Below, one piece after another: positions 23,214 to 36,000 of a stretch of DNA of 64,000 bases. Both the position numbers and the translations under genes were made by a program. This DNA comes from Zygnema circumcarinatum (lineage: Eukaryota > Streptophyta > Zygnematophyceae > Zygnematales > Zygnemataceae): NCBI GenBank assembly GCA_037447605.1, contig CM074805.1:3560086-3624085 (forward strand). Direction: 5' to 3'. The notes beneath the pieces are model-generated. The model saw only the letters and a program-made list of their open reading frames with translations, had not been told where the DNA came from and ran no database searches. Numbering within the stretch: the stretch's first letter is position 1; each line of letters starts with the position of its first letter.

Positions 23214-23516
23214 TTTCTGAACACTCGAAATGAATAGTTTTTCAAATTGATCAAAATAAAACTTAGTTTAATTGTTCAAAGTCTTGATCTGTTTGCTTAC
23301 ACGTGCGGATTCCAGTTTTTGCGACATAGGATTCAGGCAATCTGGTGGATTTGTACGATTTTGGACGGTACGGATATCGTACGGCAATGAAAACGGGCAG
23401 AATTTGGACTCGCGAGGACCTGGGTCCACGCGCTTTTGCGATTTGCCAAAAAACCCATTGTTGATCGGTGGATGCGAAGTAAACTAGAATTGAAAGTAAG
23501 AAGAAAGGAAAAGAAG

Positions 23517-23546
23517 TGGCATTAATCTCACAATGGCGAGGCCATC
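23517..23546 (+). repeat. Dispersed hairpin-ending repeat, copy C
   Basis: TGGCATTAATCTCACAATGG followed by CGAGGCCATC resembles the units at 16361 and 16482, and the similarity to copy A continues loosely downstream. Confidence 0.5.
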
Positions 23547-23643
23547 ATTAATGTACATGGACAAAAACATCATGGGGAACCACGAGGAACACAAGAAACG
23601 CAAGGCTTTACTTTGCATGAAATGCGTGACAGGCTAGCAACTT

Positions 23644-23666
23644 GAGAGAGAGAGAGAGAGAGAGGG
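23644..23666. repeat. (GA)n microsatellite
   Basis: About eleven GA units in a row. Confidence 0.9.
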
Positions 23667-24929
23667 CTACTGCTATGTGATCACGTCTGCACATGGTTGT
23701 GTGACCCACACGTCCTGTTGGCCACAAGCATGCATGTTCTTCGGAGCTTTTCTTTGGTCTGGGATTTCTAAGTTATCATTTCACGTTACAGCCCTTGCGA
23801 TTCATTTGGATCGGTAGAACATTGAGTCACTGGCAGTCCTAGTCATATTTGAAAGATGTTCACACGCTTTCATCGAATTTCTCACCAGTAGAGCCGACTG
23901 AAGTCTGTTTCATTCCCAAGCTGCCCATGGCCAAAAATTACTTCAAGCAGACAAACGGGCATAGCCTAACAACATCATTTAGACCTCACCGACAGTGCGA
24001 ACTGCAAACAAGCTATAGTTTTGAAAGAAACTTCTGAAACTTGAAAACATGCAAGGCCCGCGTACCCGGATCATCTCGTAATGTCAATTTGCACACATAG
24101 CATTGCACAATATGCATCAGCCACCTAACCAATATCTAGTGCAGATAAACTCATATCTTTCAACAACATTTCAAGAACCAAATACCCTATGGTGCAAAAA
24201 CTTAGTATAAATAATCAGGCAGAGAGAAAAGGTAATCAGAAAGCAGGAAGAGATCAAGATCAACACTATTGCATCTCCTCAGACTCCATGCGAGCCTTGT
24301 CTCCTTCACATTAGCTGCCAACGATTTCAAACAACATACAAAAAATCTCAACAATTTATTACTTCCGAAGAATATTCCTCACTTCCGACTAATGTCTGTG
24401 TTACCGCTCACTCTCTATGAAGACCTCAAACATACTTGCAGCGTACAAGTGCCCCGTCCTACAAAGCCATACCGATGGACCAAGAAGCCTGTTATTCCGT
24501 ATGTACATGTCGTCGTTAAGTAACGATTCCGCATCAACCATTACCCTCAGAGTTTTGCAGAAGATCTTGAACCTTTTTGTCTGATTTCCGTTTCAGCGGC
24601 AGCTGCAACAGTGAATACAGTACAAAAAGCTCTTCACTCTCAAAACGATTCCAAAACGTGAGACGTCAGCCTGTACAGACAATCTTGATGTCTAAGAAGC
24701 TGCCTCAACTGTACCCAAGCAGGATACGAGTTTTATTGAATCTTCGTTTGAACGTTCCCTTGAAATGTAACTACTCCTAAAAGTGCTCTTAGCTCCAATC
24801 AAATCCCGTTCTTGTTTAATTGACCGTCAATCATCCCTCCATTGCAATAGGATACTCTCCCCATTCTCGCTGATTTTTCGACACAAGTGCCTCAACAAGT
24901 GGTAGTTTGGAAGCAAACGTTGATGCAAA

Positions 24930-26111
24930 TCAATGCTCCTGTTTGTCTGTCATATTCATAACCAACTCTTCAAAATACTGAATCCTCCTTGTGAGTTCGC
25001 TCACTTGTCCCTTAAGCTCGCTTCTCTCACACTCCCATGATCGAATTGTCTGTGTTAGTTTGGCTTCCAATTCAGCGGTCGTGCCAGCAACAGCCTTCTC
25101 TATTGTCTCCTGAACCCACGCATCTCCTGTTTTTGCAGCTGTTTCGTCAGCCAATGCATTCACAGTATGGCGATCAGAACCTTGACACTTTGTACACTTA
25201 TCCTCCTGGAAGTCCTGCAACAACTGCAGCCTACCCCCTGCACCAGTTTCACTCTTGCTACTCTCCATGACAGCGCTGACCAAGGTTGCTCTCTCGTATT
25301 CTACAAGCTGCTTTCCAATGGCCACCACCTGCTCTTCACCCTCACCACTCATTCCACCTTCAGAATACTCTTCACCATATTCCTCTGCAGCGGATATGTT
25401 GAATGAAATAGCGTTATTGAGGTCTGTCTCGCATAATTCACCAGCCTTTTGCACCTGCATGGAAAACCCTGACTCGGCACAATGTCCTCCCTCGGAGGTT
25501 GGCTCAGCAGAAATATCCTCCTTGCCCTCAGCCATGTCGTCATGGGTGTCGCTTTGAAGTCCGGATGATTTATTTGCAGTTGTTGAATCTTCCATTCCAC
25601 AACGCCGTTGAAGCAATTGCGCTCTTCCTCGAAGTTGCATTGGAGTTCTACGATCAAAACGAGGGGAAAACTCCTTCCAGGAGCGACCGCGTTCTGCAAT
25701 GAGCTGACGAAGCAAAGCGTCCTCCTTCTTGCTGAATGGAGCTCTATTTATCGAGGGGTCAAGGACTTCCTTCCAGCGAGCACGACAACTTGGACCAGTG
25801 CGATCAAGCATACGAAGCTTCTTCAAGAGTTGCCAGTCAAATCCATGGTTGTTCACAAATGAAACCAGAGCTTCGTCCTCCTCAGGAGTCCAGTCTCGTC
25901 GCAACCTTGGCTTGTCTTCGAGCTGTACTTTATCCAGAGTAATAGGAGTTGGCAATCCTGCAGTTCGTAAGCGTTTCTCAGTTGGTTCTTCGGCCATTTT
26001 ACGGCGCTTATCGAAGCTTGATTTTCTGGATGTCTTCCCTGTATGCTCTGTTGCCGCGAATGAAATGCTCGTCCCATGGCGGAAGCCATCCAACTGCGGC
26101 TTTCCCTGCAT
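24930..26111 (-). CDS. Two-repeat MYB protein with C-terminal coiled coil (393 aa)
   Basis: A single open frame of 393 codons. Two MYB-like repeats are visible: residues about 72-118 (RRDWTPEEDEALVSFVNNHG to GPSCRARWKEVL) and about 123-170 (APFSKKEDALLRQLIAERG to LRGRAQLLQRR). A basic stretch KSSFDKRRK near residue 30 could act in nuclear import. The middle is acidic and low in complexity. The last 60 residues (TAELEAKLTQTIRSWECERS onward) look like a coiled coil. This points to a nuclear DNA-binding protein, with targets unknown. The first repeat resembles the MYB block of the giant gene at 17438-22093 (shared W-EED-L-FV-HG and SCR-R spacing), and both end in coiled coil, so they may be old paralogues. 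A downstream in-frame ATG at about residue 39 is an alternative start. Confidence 0.8.
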   Translation of the reverse strand: MQGKPQLDGFRHGTSISFAATEHTGKTSRKSSFDKRRKMAEEPTEKRLRTAGLPTPITLDKVQLEDKPRLRRDWTPEEDEALVSFVNNHGFDWQLLKKLRMLDRTGPSCRARWKEVLDPSINRAPFSKKEDALLRQLIAERGRSWKEFSPRFDRRTPMQLRGRAQLLQRRCGMEDSTTANKSSGLQSDTHDDMAEGKEDISAEPTSEGGHCAESGFSMQVQKAGELCETDLNNAISFNISAAEEYGEEYSEGGMSGEGEEQVVAIGKQLVEYERATLVSAVMESSKSETGAGGRLQLLQDFQEDKCTKCQGSDRHTVNALADETAAKTGDAWVQETIEKAVAGTTAELEAKLTQTIRSWECERSELKGQVSELTRRIQYFEELVMNMTDKQEH

Positions 26112-27104
26112 TTCCGCAAATCTCCTCAGCCCTTATTGTCACTGCGATTTCACAGTTCTGACTTTCACTTTTCCAGAACCATCAGCAAGCTCAACCTGCA
26201 AACCTACACATTTCTTTGTCAATCAATGCACCAAGATAGACTGCCATCGTCCTCTACGATCGAAAGGCTTCAAGCAAAGCCAGCAAGAAACTCTGCCGAA
26301 TGACACGCGATCCCACACCCCTGCTGCGCTCAAAATGCCTGTCTTGCCTACTTATTGTCGCAGAAATTTCAACTTGGCGGGAACTCGCCATCGCTGCACT
26401 CTCCAAGAAATTTAATTTTCGCCGCAGGCGGCCCTCAACCCCGAGCGCAGCTTCCCGGCGATAGAGAGCTGGCGGGCGTGAACGAGGCCAGCACATATCT
26501 TGACCTTTCGCGCCCTCCGCTTCTCCGTTTGCTTTAACGTTTACAATTCCTGGTATTTTTGAGCGAGTGGTTGTGCGGGAGCTGTGGTATGGTTTGAATT
26601 CTCGAGAGCGGACTGGATTCAGTGGTTGGTTGGAGACGCAGGATGGCTGCCGGCAGCCTCGTCATGGAGGATGGCCAGAGATGCTGATCGTATTCCTCTC
26701 TATGTTTTGAGCTTCAACTTCCTATGTCTCGTCCGCAAGGGTTCTTTACTCTCCTGCAGGTGCTGACCGACTTGTGACTAGTAATTCTGTTCAATTATTG
26801 TACAACCAAATCTTGCATGCGTCTCATACTGGATTCACTCTATTAGGGAGCAACCAGCTTGACTTCGAGGATATTCGTACGTGGCAGCACAAATGAACCA
26901 GCTGTTTCCGAATCACAGCAACAGAAGTGTTCCCAGGCTGTTAATTACAAATTAGGTCTTGTCGTATTGTTTTTTACTTTCTTACTTTCCTCATTCGTAC
27001 ATATTCGATGTGCCTTCCCTGTTCTTCTCTAATCATCTGCCTCCATAATCTCCTGTACCTTCTTGACCTGATCACGTACTTAGTGATCATTTTTTGCCCT
27101 TCAG
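26112..27104. other. Region between the MYB gene and the first synthase-like exon
   Basis: The divergent promoters of the MYB gene (-) and the polyprenyl synthase (+) should lie here, with the unresolved 5' exon of the synthase. I could not find an ATG-bearing exon whose phase fits the first recognisable exon (one base carried over). Confidence 0.5.
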
Positions 27105-27449
27105 TCAGCACAAAAACGTTTATTCTTGTAGTGGAGGAGCTTGTGACACCAAAAAAAGACCGCTACACAATGGTGATCAGATCAATGGCGGTAAGCTGTT
27201 TTTCTTGGAGGCCAAATCGCAAGCCCTGACTTGCAGCTTGTGTTTTCGTTTGAGAATTCTTTTCTTCCTCTGTTCGTGCTGCTGTCTCACAGAGACTTTT
27301 GAGTTGGCTTGGCGCTTACAGAAGGCCCTGTAATATAATGTCTCATTTGGATGCAAGTCATTGGTGATTTGCAGATACCAAGGCTTGCGGCAGCTGCTGC
27401 CCAGTGCCTTTTCAGATCGAGTTGCCAGGGCAATCGCTTGCAACCTGTG
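27105..27449 (+). pseudogene. Upstream duplicate of two polyprenyl synthase exons
   Basis: Two stop-free exon-like segments with intact AG and GT borders lie upstream of the main gene. Segment 27105-27190 reads TFILVVEELVTPKK, matching [14 protein letters not shown] of the main exon at 28413-28492 in position and phase. Segment 27375-27449 reads IPRLAAAAAQCLFR then CQGNRLQPV, matching [13 protein letters not shown] and AQGKRFRPA at 28648-28719, with 11 of about 24 residues identical and one extra codon. Both duplicates could splice to the exon at 28948 in frame. The GKRFRP motif that binds isopentenyl diphosphate is changed to GNRLQP, losing the Lys and one Arg. They may be relics of a tandem duplication or alternative exons. 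Confidence 0.7.
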
Positions 27450-28412
27450 GTAAGTACGTGGTTTGAGGGATTTCGGCATTTGAGTCATCTGTTATCCGCT
27501 TATGAATTGAAGTTCTCTAATCTTCACTTGATTCAATAAGAATGTGTCTGATGCAATCAATGAAATCCAGTTGTTCATGTTCCTCCCTCTTAGTTTTTTT
27601 TACAGGCATGTGGATTCTACAGCGAACTGCAGTAACCTATCACTGTACTCTATTTTTCATAACTTGCAATCAGGACAAACTTTCTTTGGCTCAATTGCAG
27701 CAACTTTGTTTTGTTATGGGGCTAAAAGACGTGAAATCACTTTAGCTTCATGCCGCTCGCTTGCCGTTAGACTGGATGCTTCGATAACATACTTAAGGGT
27801 CAGTTGTAACCTCACTGCCTCAGTCAACGGAAATGTCTATCTGTCTATTTCTGTGTTCTGATGAGCGTTAGCATAACGGAAAATGGAGACAATATGTTCC
27901 TATCAGCTTTGGGTGTTCATTCGTGCTTTGTTTCTCCTTCCGTGCAGCTCTCTCCGCCTGCATTTTCTTGTCTCGCCCGTTCTCCTGCCATCAATATTCC
28001 TGAACAGAATCCCTCCACCCCGGGGCAGGAACAGTTGTTATCTTTTCCCCTTCTTTCTTATCATTTCAGTCGTTCGGTAGCTTCGAGTGCCATGCGTTCC
28101 ACCAATATTTTGTCTGCCGACACAGCAGAGGTATCTGGCCCTACTTCTGTCGACTATGCACACCGAACTCCGGGAGGCCACCCGGTATGTTTTTGAATTT
28201 TCATCCCTTTCTTGTATTAATCTGTGGCTATTGCTTGTTCGACTAGCATGTGATAGCTGTGGTTTTGTTCCATAAAGTCGGTGCGCAGAGCAGCAGTCAT
28301 GCTTGACCCGTTTCTTGGTGGGGAATGAGTATATTGTATGGATTAAAAAACATGTATGTTTACAGGAGAAAATGCAACTTACTACTTTCCACTTGGGGTC
28401 GCTGACAGTTAG

Positions 28413-31400
28413 GTGCGGTCGATCCTTTCTCCCTTGTCTCCGAGGAGCTAGCAATGCTGGGGGAGAAAATGCGGAAGATGGTTGTGACTGAGGTAACTCG
28501 TCCTACCTTGCTCATTGTTTATCAGATTAAGGACGAGTGCCAGGGAACAAATTTATGTCTTTAAACACCGTGATTTGCGATAGTCAACTTATACGCAGCA
28601 GCATTGTCACCATGTCACTATTGCTATCCCTTGCTTCGATTGTTCAGGTACCAAAGCTTGCCACTGCAGCTGAGTACTTCTTCAGAGTCGGTGCACAGGG
28701 GAAGCGCTTCCGCCCTGCAGTAAGTGCAAAATCCTTACATACCTACGTTCATTGGTCTGAATTGTACTGATCATTTGTATGCAGTGGATGTGTGTGAGTA
28801 ATCGACAGATTATGTTGGTGCTCTCTCTCGTGTTGATGAATGCCCATATCAAGGCAAGCCCGTTTCCCGCCGAAGGCCTCTAGGTTGGTTGTGCTGCTCG
28901 CATTTAAGCTCATGTTCAATGGTTTGTATGGCCGAGCTTGTTTGCAGGTACTTCTCTTGATGGCCTCGTCCCTTACAGGATGCTCTCACGATACATCACA
29001 GGGGCATTCAGGGACTGAACTCCGGCAACGCCAGCAGCGCCTTGCAGAAATCACAGAGATGATACATGTGAGCTTGCAAACAGCCTGAGCCATGGTTGAT
29101 ACATGGAAGCTGACGAAGTGCTTTCGTGTGCTTAAGAGTATACTAACGAATGACACAAGCTTCATATTGGCAACTTTGTATGTCTATCTTTGTCTTGTGT
29201 CCTCTGTGTGAGCCTCTAGAATTCAACTTACCTTGCCAGATCTCCTCTGCAGTCTGGCATCTTTTACAGCTATGTTGTACCTATGAGATTAGCATGCGCC
29301 AATACAATTTTGGTATGTCTTGATGGCTTCAAACCTTCATAGAAAGGTGGAACTGCTAGAAATCCATCTATTAAGTGCTAAGGTTAAAAGAGACAACTCG
29401 CTCATTCAGAGAAGCTAGCTTTATCTGCTGCCTTAGGTGTCTATGCCTGAAGCTGATGCATTGAGCAAAATTTGTTCTGTTTGATAACTTGGCAGAATTC
29501 AAGACGACGATGAGCTAGCTTTCTGATTCTTTTCTAAATCTAGACTGCGTGATGAACTCCTGTTTTACAGGTGGCCAGTCTCTTGCACGATGATGTGTTG
29601 GATCACGCAGATACGCGCAGGGGTGTGGGCTCTCTCAACTTCGTTATGGGAAACAAGGTGAACGCTTGTTCATACCAGGCATTTACCATTTGTTGAGGTA
29701 CTATCTGGAACGTCATTGTTAGCGGGAGTTTGAAATATTGCAAAAGATATAGTCAGTTATTTATTGGAAAAATCCGAAGATTCGTCAATTTCAAGGTTGC
29801 CCTTCATGGTCTGGACATATAGCTCATTATTTTTCCACTTCCTCACGATGGTTGTCACTCATTGATCAGAGCATTGCCAGCATCTGAAAGTCTTGGGCTG
29901 CGGCCTGACTGAGCTGACAGGGTCAACACGTGGCGGGGTAACGTACCAGCTGGCAGTCCTGGCTGGAGACTTCTTATTGGCGCGTGCCTCCGTCGCCCTT
30001 GCATCTCTGCGCAACACCGAGGTGGGCGTGTGACGGTTCGAATTTCCTTTCATTGTTTAATCTTAAGGATAGTGCGTGGACTACATCATTATATTGTTGG
30101 TAGGCCAGTTTTCATATGCACCTTTTTGTTTGGTTCTGGCAAATATCTGACAAACATTTTATGCGATGAATGAAAAAGTACCAAACAACGCAAGATTTTG
30201 ATCAAATTTTGCAAAAGCTATGAGGCAGTGCACTATCTTAAGGTTATGTACGCACTGGTGTTATTTGACCTCTCCTGATCGACCTTTCTGGTGGGCAGGT
30301 GGTAGAGCTTCTGTCAAATGTTCTAGAGCATCTTGTGACAGGGGAGATCATGCAAATGGTGGCCGAGCCGAGGCAGCACTGCAGGTGGAGATGAGGATGT
30401 CTCTTAGTTTGCATCAATTTATGTGATGAAATGGCATTATGTTGACGAGACTTCCGTACTCCTTGAGAGTTTTATGGTCTCCAAAGAGAGCGTGATTGTG
30501 TCGACTATTCTTCAACTTTTCTGCCGCTGATTTTTTTGTATTGTTGGCTTTTTTTTTGTTGAGACCAGCATGGAATATTACCTGCAGAAAAATTTCTATA
30601 AAACAGCTTCTCTTCTGGCCAACAGTTGCAAGGCGATTGCCGTCCTTGGCCACCAGACACCTGACGTTGCCGACTTGGCATTTCACTATGGCCGTCATCT
30701 TGTGAGTCCTGCTGATGCTTCAACCCAAAGTGGTGCTAAAAGGGATGGAATGTCATTAGGAAGATGGGTTTCTTGCACCTTTTTGTCTTCACTTGTTTAT
30801 TCAAGTTCGTGGGACCACCCTTTTCAGGAATTGCTGCTTTTTTATTTTTGGATCTGCGTAAGCTGTCGCACTGGTTCATTGAAACTAGCCGACCACTTTC
30901 TGTATACTCTAGATGGCTCACCCTGGGTAATGATCAGTTCTTCGAGTGTAGGTGTGCTATCATGAAGTGCTGACTTAATTTTCCTAATTTCCCGCAGGGC
31001 CAAGCCTTTCAGCTGGTGGACGATGCCTTAGACTTCACTGGAAGCTTTGCCACACTGGGGAAGCCGACACTATCAGACTTGCGAGAGGTAAGAGTTTTTC
31101 CGCAGTTCAAAGGTAACCCCGGCTCAATGGGCCATAGGTCCAATGCTAGTTCTAGCCGACGAGTCCTTGCCTCAATAACCTACTGACTCGCACATTTGGC
31201 CATGGGCACCTTACCCTCTCATGCTTCCTTGCTTCTTATTATCTGGGATACCATAATGCCCTGAGGTGCATAACATGTGGCATCATATCGTCAAAAACGC
31301 TGGAGGTGTTGGCTGCAGGGCTTAGCAACGGCACCGGTCCTATTTGCAGCTGAGCAACATACTGGCATGCTGGACCTCATTCATCGAAAGTTTTCTCGAG

Positions 31401-31990
31401 CGGGTGATGTGGAACAGGTAGATGTCATGCAATTCTATTGAAGTTTATTTTCATTGATTTGCAGAACACAAAGTTCACGGAGTTCTGTTGGTGTCAAGCA
31501 TGAATGTTGGTTGAAACATGTGAAGAAAGTCAGAGGGCATCTGGCTCTCGACTAGCAGCTATCAGTATTATCTGGTTAATGGGGTCGAAGCGATGTGCCG
31601 CTTATTGTGGTGAAAGAAACCGCGCGTTTGTGGGGTTGTGTGTCCTTCTTTTCTGCCTTTTCTCCTGCTTTTGTTGTTTATGATTTGATGCATGTGTTGG
31701 AACCACTGTTTTACTGTCTTTACCTCCATCACTAGAGGGCTAAACGGTTCCTTACGCTCGCTCCCTTTTTCTTTTTCTAAATGTTTCTATGCCTCCTGGT
31801 GGGTGAGCAGGCATTGGCGTGGGTGAAGACGAGCAGAGGCATTGAGCGCACACATGCGCTTGCCGCTGAGCATGCCGCCTTGGCAGAAAATGCAATTCTC
31901 TCTCTCCCGGCAACAACATCCGAAACCGCAAAACTTTGCAGGCAGGGCTTGATAGACATTAGCTCCCGAGTCCTGACCAGACGGAATTGA
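28413..31990 (+). CDS. SPS: Solanesyl-type trans-polyprenyl diphosphate synthase (5' end unresolved)
   Basis: This enzyme adds isopentenyl units to make the long prenyl tail of plastoquinone or ubiquinone. Exons read 28413-28492, 28648-28719, 28948-29067, 29571-29657, 29950-30021, 30299-30384, 30569-30701, 30998-31087, 31319-31417 and 31811-31990, all in phase. The order of motifs is [20 protein letters not shown] (substrate diphosphate binding), first aspartate-rich motif [29 protein letters not shown], second aspartate-rich motif [11 protein letters not shown] and a C-terminal [13 protein letters not shown] as in plant SPS. All catalytic motifs are present. The exon before 28413, which must carry the transit peptide and supply one base of a split codon, was not found, so plastid or mitochondrial location is open. 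Two exon duplicates lie just upstream (27105-27449). Confidence 0.88.
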
Positions 31991-33024
31991 TTCATTGTAC
32001 TTTCAGAAGAGAGGGCGGGGGCCGTTCTTCCAGGGAGAGATCCATTTATGCGCAGGTGTAGAATATGCAGAGATTTGATCGCTAGTTCAATTTTTTGTGG
32101 GCGGGCTCACTTCCTCCTGCAAGAGATTAATCCTTTGGGCTCACATTTCGGAGCTCTGCTTCGTTACTCTCTCTTGTAAACTGGAAATTATTTGTCCACC
32201 ACCGGTAGCTTCAAGTCTGCTGATGTTGTAGAAGCTGACGAACAACTGTTAACGTGGGGTATGAGTAGGCCTCTCGCGCAGGAAAACTGTTGCCTTAATT
32301 TGTAACATGACGGCAATGAGTACAGATGGCAATGAGTACAGATGTATTGGTTGCCATCGAATGTTGGAGACGGTTGTCAGTAACATGGCGGGTCCGCAGA
32401 TTTTCCTTGCCAATTCTGTCTCGAGGTTGAAAGTCGACGTTTGTATGACGATGGCTGGGGGAGGACAACCCTTTTTCCACACGCCACCTATTTAATGGTA
32501 TTTGCACCTCTTGACCTGCCAAGCCGCTGAGATGGTTTTACTTTGCCATCGATCTATTGCGGCTCTCAGTTATCTGTTAGTTCAACGCTCCTCACAGCGC
32601 ACGCAATGCGTTATTTCAACTCGTTTTCTGTGTTGCTTACGGCCCAAGCCCGTCATGCGACATTGTGGGCTCGGGCTTCCAAACACAACCTCCTCTCTCT
32701 TGCCCGAACCATGAGGAAGAAGGCTGAAGGGGCTGTTTGCCTCCCTGGACAAGTCCTCTCCAGACTCCTCTCCTCTCATAAGACTCTCACAGGCCAACAA
32801 AGAAGTCTACATGCTCCGTCATAGGGAAAAAAGCCCCTCCAGCCGTGTGACTGGCGATTGATCATTCCTTCCTTGGTGCGTACATTCTGTCAGCTGCTCG
32901 TTCACGCAGCAAGAGGTGTACTCTGAGCTCAAGTGCTACGTGCACTCATTGTAGCGTTCCTCTCAGCGGTGAACACCATGACCACTCTGTAGCAATCATC
33001 TTGTCCAATCAAAACCTGAACTTT
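31991..33024. other. Convergent intergenic region between SPS and RPS19
   Basis: This holds the 3' ends of two genes that face each other. A perfect tandem pair of the 16-mer GGCAATGAGTACAGAT lies at 32312-32343. I see nothing else. Confidence 0.65.
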
Positions 33025-36000
33025 CTACGCGCTTGGGCCGGCGATCCTGCCTGCAATACGGTCCAGGTCACGCTGTCCATCGTTTGTGATCCGCCTCCCT
33101 CTGCACCCAACGGATGCCCGTCAGACTATATCACAACAATCCCGCAACTGTGATACAGCCTGCAGGAACGAGGCAAAAGGTACCTGGCCAGGCAAGTCGC
33201 CTTTGGTACCACTCAATCCCTTCCATATATACATCCCTTTGGACACGAGCATGTGTGAGACTACATCGCTGGGACAGCTAACTCTAGCTTTCTCTCTTGG
33301 GCATCTGTTAATTTGAAGAGTCGAAAGCATTTGGAAGTATGGCCATCAGAAAGCAAAAAAACACAAAACATTCATGCTCCCCACAACAGGCTATGAACAT
33401 AACTCCTCTTTCGTAACAGCCAGTTAAAGCGTTTGCCACCCTCACCCCTTCGGATCTTTCTCCAGGATGTTGATAGCCTCCAACTGTTGCAGAACGTGCC
33501 GAGCAATAGAGCCGCTGCTCGATCTGAAGTGAGATGGCCGGGAACCGTTGTTCTTACTACCACCTGCACACAAATATAGTGCACATTTAAACAGATGTAT
33601 AGTTTGACGCACTTGAAGACAGAAACACCAAGACAAGACGTAGATCCCTCAGCGTGGAACATGGTTGAGACATACCGCTGGTGAAAAGTACTCAGAAACG
33701 AGGTTTGATTAGAAGATATCACTAAATATATAGTTTTGGAAGAGAAGCTATTCTCAAAGTGACAGCTACTTTCCAACAATGAGAGTAACGGTGAGCATTT
33801 TGAGTTATTGGTGAAAAAAACGTGATGACCAGGAACTGCAAATGAATGATTGGCGGTAAGCTTATGTGCATTAACAGTTCAATGAAATCTTCTCATCGGA
33901 TTCTATCAACTCGACTCGACTGGACATTGAAACAACACTGAGACTTCTTCCTTACTACGACTCTCCTTTGCATTACCGAAGCCCTTCGTCATGAATACAC
34001 CGAGAGTAAACAACCGCTTACACGACGTTTCGTGACATCTACAGATGGAAGTATAGCTGAGTAACAAGCAGCAGAAGACTGCGCCATGCTTACTGAAATC
34101 CAAGCATTACGAGTCCTAGTACCGCATATTGGTGATTGAGTTCACTCTGCCTGATATCACTGTGACTTCACAATTGCATGCTTTGCAAATATCGTATGCA
34201 AAACATTACAATCATACTCTTACCTATTCTTGGCATTAATCACGATTCCAACTAACTTCTGAGACTCCTTCCCGGGTTTGCAAAAGACACCTCCCCACAT
34301 GGAAAGGTATGTGCGATCATTACTAGGAGCCAGGCTCTTAGGAAGTGCTGATCCTCCCTACTATATCCATTTTCCCTAAATCTTCAATTCCAAGCTACAA
34401 AGACCGACCAACTATGTATCAAGCCATACTCCTCACTTAAGTGGGGAAGCTGCAGGAGAAGTTCTATATGAAGGAAATAAGAAAGCAGTTTTGACACTCA
34501 CCATACATCCTCTTCAGCGCTCCAATGCCAAGCCCCTGACGGAGATACACTTTGCGGGCAATGGAAGCTGGATACAAGAACAAAAATGAGAAATATTACA
34601 TATTGGCTGAACAGGCATGAGAAAATCCATTGGCCATGAAAAGATATAAAGGCTTTCCTACAGAAATGCGTTTATCACCTAACTCACGTAGCATTAACCA
34701 CAACAACTTCAGTACAACTGCACTCTGAATCAGCTTGCCATTGCGACAAAGACACTAGTCGAGGACAACCTCAAACGCGTCTCCTACGCCCCATTTCTGT
34801 TGTAACTCGTTCTAGAACTACCACATACCAGACTGCAGTGAACAAACATTCGCCATTACAAGGCCTTTATTATCTCCAGCCTTTGGTCGTCCACCCGTGC
34901 AATACAGCGCCTTCAGCGTATATTCTCATACCCCCATAAGCAAAAGCCATCATCACCTGCCCCCCTCTCTCGGGCAACCACTAAAAAGCCCTCCGTCTAA
35001 ACAAGCTGAAACGCATACCTGCGCGAACATAGTACCAGTCAGGGTCATAAGGCGCCAGCTCCTTGTATGTGGCTGTCTTCACCAGGTCGGCCCAAGTAGG
35101 CACCTCGACCTGCAATATTGAGATTTTTTTATCACAAAGCAGAAACAAAATAAGTGACAACTTATGCTGAGAAGGGTTCGTCGAGAGAGCTCGCCATATT
35201 ATAAAACCTGCTGTTTAGCGAAATTCAGACCGTTTCATATTCCTAATTCCTCCTTTCGCCTCACCCGACTCATGTCACTTGGAAAAATACTTTTAATATG
35301 AAAAAACGAGGGCTCCCCAACCACGTCCAATTGTTGAGGTTGCAAGGAACGAATATAGGCAATTATTTAGCAGTGTAAAAAATCAGTGGATAAATGCTTT
35401 ATTCTCTCTCCAATAAGCAGCCACTATCGTGCATAAGCCCCGAAACATAAATGACATGAAGGTCCAGGTGCGAGACTTGGAGGATTGGAAGTGGATCAAC
35501 AAAGGACCTAGGAGCTTTGAAAATTCAATAGAAGTTCCAAAGCATCAGTGTGGCGGAAGACACTCAATGGACGCTGCGCTGGACATGCGGCAAGGGAAAA
35601 ATACACAAGGAACACGGACGCCTCAGGCACAAGCTACAGAGTATAATGCTTCCAGATGACGTTGGAAATCAATGCGGCTAGGTTACAGTCGGAGCTCTTG
35701 AACGCCAACGGAACTAAACCCTAAACCCGAAGCTTCCGCCACTAACGAAGCCCAGAGATCTTATAAAGCATAAAAGTATCCCTAAACTCCTTCACTGCAT
35801 GCGCTGCAGCTACACCCTCTTTCTTTCGAACGACCTCCGTCCTCCACACAGTCCCCCGTTCCCTGTACTAACCTCCCAAACTCAGCCTCCCATCCACCCA
35901 CCTTCTAAAACCCTAAAAACGCCCTCCCATACACACCCCTTCCAGTAAAAGCTCCCCAACTGCAGACGAATTCAGCCCCCCAGACCCACCTTTCCAGTGC

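Larger units (their letters stand above)
22094..24929. other. Intergenic region between the two MYB genes
   Basis: No convincing gene is seen. The right part (about 24100-24929) probably contains the 3' region of the MYB gene and the left part the promoter and leader of the giant gene. Contents noted separately are a telomere-like block, a MITE-like element, a hairpin, a (GA)n microsatellite and copy C of a dispersed repeat. Confidence 0.6.

Noticed and set aside
26643-26685. ATG at the divergent side of the MYB gene as synthase start
   Set aside because: The frame closes after 14 codons and no donor in the right phase precedes the stop.
28040-28186. Candidate first exon of the polyprenyl synthase
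   Set aside because: One frame would join in phase to 28413, but it lacks an ATG and transit-peptide composition, so I left the 5' end open.
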